DNA of 26,840 nt, taken from IMG/VR virus record IMGVR_UViG_3300004369_000118, positions 1-26,840 of that record; one strand, given 5' to 3'. Origin of the DNA: a virus. Under the pieces are notes generated by a model. That model was not told where the DNA came from. It worked only from the letters and a program-made list of their open reading frames with translations, and ran no database searches. This document shows, piece by piece, positions 23,901-26,840 of this stretch (positions are counted from its first letter, which is position 1; each line of letters begins with the position of its first letter). A program made the position numbers and the translations under genes.

Positions 23901-26840
23901 TTGCAGGACTTGTATTTGCAAACTGAGTAACTTTGAAGAACTTATAATCGTAGTTTTCGGAGTTAAATCCAGATCCGTCTGGAGACGACATTTCAATACC
24001 TTCAACAAATATTCTGTCATCAACAGCAAATGGGGGTGAGGTATATCCAAGAATTGGTGTTTTAAGAACACAAGTTGCAATACCAGTTGGTCCACTGACC
24101 ATAGAAACAATACCAACACCATTTGAGTTATTGATTGCAATAATCTTGTGTGGTTCTGATTCTAATCCATATATTGGTGCTAATTGCTCAATTTCCGAAA
24201 TTGCTCCATTTGGTGCATGTGCAATGAGGGTTGTTGAATCTACTACTTCTTTCTTAGTATCATTCCACAATAAAAGATTTGGATCACTCAGATATCTTGC
24301 ACCACCATATTGAATATCAATCTCTTCAATAGTATCTAAATTATCAATACTAACAATGGGTGGAACAAATGCTTCTGGTCTCAGAGTCTTGTCTGCAGAA
24401 TAATCATATCCAATATCACGGAATCTAATCTTGTTGATTCTACCAATAGAAGTGGAAACACCAATAATATTAGCATTGACACCATTTACAGTTGTTACAT
24501 CTTTGAATTTTGGAAGTTTATCAAAGTTAAATCCTTTGGATATTACTTTGACTTTACTGATACTTCCGTTCAGAGCAGTAGCAGACTTTGTTGAATATGT
24601 AAGAGAATCGCAATCTTCAGTATTGTACACTAATACATTTGGATATCTGTATGGAGATACCTTAAATGTATTATTAGAAGCAGTTGAAATGCCGAAGACA
24701 CTATATGTTCCATTATATTCACTATCAATATAGTCAATCTCGGAGTAAGATCTTACGTCAGTATCTGCAGTACTAATGTATCCACCTTTTTCTAAAGAAT
24801 AATATAGTTTAGAAGGAATATTTTCTGAGTATCTTAAAGTCAGAGAAGCATTTGACGCTGTTCCAAATCCTACACTACCAAGACCAACAACATTAAATTC
24901 TCTACTATCAGCAGAACTAATATATTCGTTTATGAAATCTTTATCTCTATAAATCTTTAACTCATATCCCCTCAGAGAAGTATCTTGGAGATTGAATTGA
25001 AGATCACTATTTCTTACGACAGATATCTTTGGATTAATCGCTGAAACATAATGATTTACTCCGCCAGTCGCTGTGATACTTACAGCATTTTCTGTGCTTG
25101 GGTTTGATTCATATAAAGTTTCAGCAAGTCTGAACTTACTGTTACTATCTTTAATTACATAGTATGAACCAGTGCTCAATCCTGTAGCAACTTCTGCACT
25201 TTCATAGAAAACCTTGTCGCCAGTTTCATATCCATGATCCGCATATGTAAATGATCCATCAACAATACTAATAGAAGTTGAGTTGATACCTAAAGGATTT
25301 ACCAGTATCTTCTTCTCACTACTGTTCAGTTTTATGTTGAGTGCTGCAGTTGTACCAAATCCAACAACAGTATTGGGAACAACAGTCAACTTAATTGAAT
25401 CACCATTCTGGAGACCGTGTGTTGCAGAAGTACTGACGGTAGTTGTAATTCTATCAACATCACCAGTGATTTGTTGCTTATTGGTCTTCAGCAGATATTC
25501 TGCATTATCAGATCCGTCACTATAGAAGAACAATCCTTCAGTTGAAGTTGTCAAACCAACCTGTGTAGTAAGACCAATATAATTTTGTCCTTTGTTGATT
25601 ACATAAACTTCACTTGTGAGTGTAAAATTATCTGGGATATAGAAAGTGTTTACATTTAGATTATTGTCACCAACAATCAAGGAATCTACACCTGCAGTAG
25701 ATGTCTTTGTAAACGTTACTCTCTCACCAGTTTTAAGACCGTGATTTGGAATATAGATTGATCTGCAGGGAATAGAAACACTAGATGTAGTGACACCAAC
25801 CTGAGATACTTTTTCTACTGCACCACCTACAGTGGTTCCAATTCCTACAGATTCTATAGCATTAAAATAAATTAACTTATCTCTCTGCGATTCAAACTTT
25901 GTAGTCTTTACAGGTAACTTGACTCTATCACAACTCAAGTTGAGTTTACTTCCGAAAGAGTGGGCAACACCTGCTGAACCAAATCTCTTAACTCTTACTA
26001 CACCATTTTCAAAATCATTCAGAACCTTAACAACCTCTGTACCACTTGAAGATACAATGGTTATAGAATTTCCTATAGATACTGTTCTGAATCTTGAAGA
26101 CACAAAGATATCCTCATCTATTCCGCCAGTAATTGCTGAATATGAGGTCATTGTACCTGCTAATCCAACAGATTCTGTAGTAAATCCGATTCTCTTTGGA
26201 CCTGCAAGGAATGGTACTGAAGTTGAAAGACCACTTACAAGAACTGTATCATTATTGTTTAGATCGAATCCATCTAAAGTATATGCTGAAACTTGGGTAT
26301 CATTATCCCAAACAAATACACAGTTTGAATTTCTCTCCAATTCTGTAGTAATTGAAGATATGCCAGCACCCTTAAGTTCTTCTACCAGACCTCTCAGTCC
26401 AGATCCATTAGCATCCTCAAAATCAAAGTTTACCGCATCGCCAATGGAATATCCTCTTCCACCGTCAATGACTCTGATCTCATCGACATCACCCCGAGTA
26501 ACAGATTCAACGATTGAAAGTTGCTCAAAACTTTCATAGGATTCATTTATGAAATCATAATCAGCATCTGGATCGTTTACCTTGTATGGGAATGTATTGC
26601 GAACAAGATTTTGCCCATTAAAATCAAATGTTTGATCTAAGATTTCATTATCTTCAATAATTCTTGATTTGAATGTATTGCCGACGAAGTATGGGTAGGT
26701 GGGAACAAAATCTGGTGAAATGGTACTAGTCGTAACACCAGCAAAATATGCATAAACACCATTTGGAAACTCTGGAGTCTTACAGAATCTACCATTATGT
26801 GAATCAAGATCTCCGATATTGGTATACTGATAATCTTCGA
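17914..26840 (-). CDS. Giant virion structural protein at the gp7 position (5' partial, at least 2974 residues)
   Basis: The frame is open from its TAA at 17914 to the right edge, so the true start lies outside; the TTG at 26340 is internal. The visible N-terminal part has a G-D-L-D-S-H-N-G-R-F...P-N-G-V-Y-A-Y-F segment resembling YHYH-domain proteins (about 26740-26815). The body is Ser/Thr/Gly/Val-rich with very many V-G-I-G-T/G-I-S-T turns, implying beta structure. G-x-G-Y repeats occur near 26450, 24290, 20300, 20690, 19870, 18740 and 18610. An F-I/V-N-G-V-F/L-Q-T-P module occurs twice (about 20900 and 19370). The C-terminal part has D-W-I-K-Q-K-K-D-I-Y-V-K-G-D-I near 19040 and ends F-Y-I-Q. 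T4 has gp7 (about 1032 residues) just before gp8, so a baseplate wedge role is plausible but inferred from position. Confidence 0.88.
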   Translation of the reverse strand, partial: EDYQYTNIGDLDSHNGRFCKTPEFPNGVYAYFAGVTTSTISPDFVPTYPYFVGNTFKSRIIEDNEILDQTFDFNGQNLVRNTFPYKVNDPDADYDFINESYESFEQLSIVESVTRGDVDEIRVIDGGRGYSIGDAVNFDFEDANGSGLRGLVEELKGAGISSITTELERNSNCVFVWDNDTQVSAYTLDGFDLNNNDTVLVSGLSTSVPFLAGPKRIGFTTESVGLAGTMTSYSAITGGIDEDIFVSSRFRTVSIGNSITIVSSSGTEVVKVLNDFENGVVRVKRFGSAGVAHSFGSKLNLSCDRVKLPVKTTKFESQRDKLIYFNAIESVGIGTTVGGAVEKVSQVGVTTSSVSIPCRSIYIPNHGLKTGERVTFTKTSTAGVDSLIVGDNNLNVNTFYIPDNFTLTSEVYVINKGQNYIGLTTQVGLTTSTEGLFFYSDGSDNAEYLLKTNKQQITGDVDRITTTVSTSATHGLQNGDSIKLTVVPNTVVGFGTTAALNIKLNSSEKKILVNPLGINSTSISIVDGSFTYADHGYETGDKVFYESAEVATGLSTGSYYVIKDSNSKFRLAETLYESNPSTENAVSITATGGVNHYVSAINPKISVVRNSDLQFNLQDTSLRGYELKIYRDKDFINEYISSADSREFNVVGLGSVGFGTASNASLTLRYSENIPSKLYYSLEKGGYISTADTDVRSYSEIDYIDSEYNGTYSVFGISTASNNTFKVSPYRYPNVLVYNTEDCDSLTYSTKSATALNGSISKVKVISKGFNFDKLPKFKDVTTVNGVNANIIGVSTSIGRINKIRFRDIGYDYSADKTLRPEAFVPPIVSIDNLDTIEEIDIQYGGARYLSDPNLLLWNDTKKEVVDSTTLIAHAPNGAISEIEQLAPIYGLESEPHKIIAINNSNGVGIVSMVSGPTGIATCVLKTPILGYTSPPFAVDDRIFVEGIEMSSPDGSGFNSENYDYKFFKVTQFANTSPATLTFQLVDDTGVGLTTNAGIAKTYQSGYATIVNEENYPIINVNQKRAVFSDNEKLFVNTGTGFRAEDLFVSLVREDYIKVRGRYNLKKGDKIKGINSGAIADVTSVDRKRSKFTVDYSSRLDLGWSNDIGKISEDYQVTPNNDYYQNLSYSIKSPITWNELSAPVNSIIHPAGLKNFADVGVTSEASSGVGLGGSTTSIVILDVVNERRVDTVNYFDNAVDVDPRVSSISGLPQSNALQIQNRKLTDYIECRTNRVLTHDDISSKFSSRGFKDTFVEIEEIDFVDNHVRYAIQIVDPDTDDVQLSELIVQSSTNDIFLFEKYTTYSNRKLGDFSADIDDLGRKTLIFTPTDPYETDHDIKIIKKTYLYQALPAGSTGIGTQSIGCVDLVASFVGVSSVPSGNDIQTLAEFSDADFRGLFANIEVTNRFTRETNYIEAVIDFDGSDTYVSEYYFDHNTQTYSASSVGLVTATYDSVSGIVSVRGRNFSQTDTLDYRTNIIGFGNTTAGIGTYRFLLNNQPAGTERSARLESVVGFGTDIVRAGTFDINTISSAASIVRVSVGETSAIHQVNILANAKDLEVTVTPGPFSAVNNVTGLGTFGSEIVGTNFYLNFYPDSPYDVELQSFNEVFYRQMDFDNQANPLSYGPSNQLLFLSAFDGLNGLRANRVNFPITHNGKPIYVKTFDPSDTTKLNYATGLFTLPDHFFNTAEEVLYNPVSTFVGVGQTSMGIGATTNYLGIVTDKLPEKVYPIALTPDTFKLATTPEFARAGISVTFTDPGLGNAHELEFTKKLSKTVIAIDGIVQQPITFTPVNHKLDFNGHYLAGGIPAGISTFNISGISSVQPRDLLKIDEEYMKVVEVGFSTNSGGEILGPINGLIAAGAAATFPTVSVERGSVGTAATSHTDGSTVQVYRGAINIVKNEVFFIEPPKGNNRARRNESNLPYVTASFSGRTFLRSNYDTNMIFDDISDSFTGIGKTYTLKVGGADTTGVEPGNGILFINGVFQTPSTDNNAGNNYDIERDTAAGITSVVYTGITSVDGSYILSEFDINQNQLPRGGLIVSLGSTPGLGYAPLVGAKVKAEKNSSGEITNIIGINTYTGSVSISTALYNEVTGILEIETTDSHNLRGGDRVKLANLEFSCASAHAGVTTTIFPDYDYALDVDNIISATGVAINVGPSTIAHTYESGGTVARFFDLNFGSGYRSPVSIGITDIAYEHRFVRSASDSITASTGGPFTPSKAKFTPHTGILQLTIPNHGLTTSDTIGIATDGLVFTCSDDDFFTEQPYPRSTDPAAGATLGITTYTTNTISVGVGSAGGAGTGAVIEAVVGAGGTLSFSITNPGQGYVNPSVIIPEPNYENMQVVGVSRLGVGATTEVGRNLLLNLTVGSANTSVGIGSTLFLIDTFKITRSGYGFQPGDVMKVVGLVTAKDFAAPVSDFQLEVVETFSDRFASWSFGEMDYIDSVFGYQDGSRKRFPLYYNGELLSFELDPNNPLSSAIDLDSVLVIFVNGVLQTPGYSYQFTGGTSFLFSEAPKVNDKIDIFFYVGIDGVDVLQVETTETIKVGDDLFVRKHPAYNDTQDQLRERSITEITGSDIVETDIYTGPGVNDNIFRPFDWIKQKKDIYVKGDIISKVRPVLETKVFPTARIIGDVSPSSSEIFVDNAQFFDYDEIILDLNSGSFTFDAFMVDSNEPVSAAFTSTVSIAGTVSAVTIDNVGAGYTTSTIDIKFSAPKEVGVGVGTTATATATITNGQVSAVTITNPGFGYTNTNPPRIIAELPTPTYETITTVQNVQGFSGIITGISTTTGVGGHPLALKFNFRAMTDYGLNGEANVASDALDLLAGYPVMIYDTTIGNGVTSVNSSDSAVVGIGTTFLDNVYVVSSITSLSSNAEIICNVHSNSPVIGILESGNFDDLQAGLTTSLGYLSWGRIYNYDNRSNGISIGVTGLTVDAGLSTFPTIQRRGNFGEGKTGAVRSRKPRADGVSLEIDNSLPFYIQ
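18665..18705 (-). repeat. Short hexamer repeats in the giant gene
   Basis: On the plus strand, gttgca is repeated three times in tandem (18665-18682), followed by about two and a half copies of ccaaca. These encode alternating Ala-Thr and Val-Gly residues just after a G-A-G-Y repeat (V-G-V-G-V-G-T-T-A-T-A-T-A-T). It is the clearest nucleotide-level simple repeat in the window. Confidence 0.7.

Noticed and set aside
26338-26340. TTG as start of the giant protein
   Set aside because: The frame continues upstream without a stop to the edge of the window and encodes plausible sequence, including a G-G-R-G-Y repeat and a YHYH-like segment.
25919-26539. Plus-strand open frame of 206 codons
   Set aside because: It lies fully antisense to the giant structural gene, whose frame is continuous and has recognisable repeats. 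The plus-strand product is Pro/Ser/Leu-rich with no familiar motif, as expected for a shadow frame.
1-26840. tRNA genes, CRISPR arrays, insertion sequences, integrase or host metabolic genes
   Set aside because: Coding is virtually continuous on one strand, gaps are at most a few tens of bases, and none of these is visible. No rho-independent terminator hairpin with a T-run was found in the two larger gaps.

Overview
The window is a nearly gapless, AT-rich stretch in which every supportable gene lies on the minus strand. It is the late structural region of a T4-like contractile-tailed phage. The best fit is a marine cyanophage (Synechococcus/Prochlorococcus myovirus, Kyanoviridae type). The T4 core neck and baseplate genes gp8, gp13, gp14, gp15 and gp16 occur in T4 order and are recognisable from remembered motifs. 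They are interleaved with very large or very small proteins of the kind seen in cyanomyoviruses and not in T4. The assignment to a cyanophage rests on protein resemblance; no host-derived photosynthesis gene is present here to confirm it. I see no tRNA, CRISPR, integrase or insertion sequence.

Read in the direction of transcription (right to left), the window opens inside a giant virion protein of at least 2974 residues that occupies the T4 gp7 position. A perfect T4-type late promoter box (TATAAATA) follows, then gp8 (baseplate wedge) and a 2473-residue DUF4815-type structural protein where T4 has genes 9 and 10. Two small overlapping genes come next, one of them only 56 codons long. A second TATAAATA box precedes a 75-residue protein and a 568-residue fibre-like protein. 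Then come a 62-residue coiled coil, gp13 and gp14 (neck), gp15 (tail completion), gp16 (small terminase), an 801-residue basic multi-module protein, a 102-residue protein and the first 17 codons of another gene.

Genes are packed with TAATG/TGATG stop-start overlaps or gaps of a few bases, which suggests translational coupling within late transcripts. The proteins should act together in building the baseplate, completing the tail, forming the head-tail neck and packaging DNA.

The most interesting signals are three. First, the 102-residue protein begins with a sequence closely resembling T4 capsid-targeting peptides. Second, its upstream neighbour, the 801-residue protein, looks like a chain of small Cys-containing basic modules separated by a recurring W-R/K motif followed by possible prohead-protease sites; together these suggest an internal head-protein cargo cassette beside the terminase genes. 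Third, a Gly-x-Gly-Tyr repeat is spread over gp14, gp8 and both giant proteins, and has enlarged gp14 to nearly twice its T4 length.
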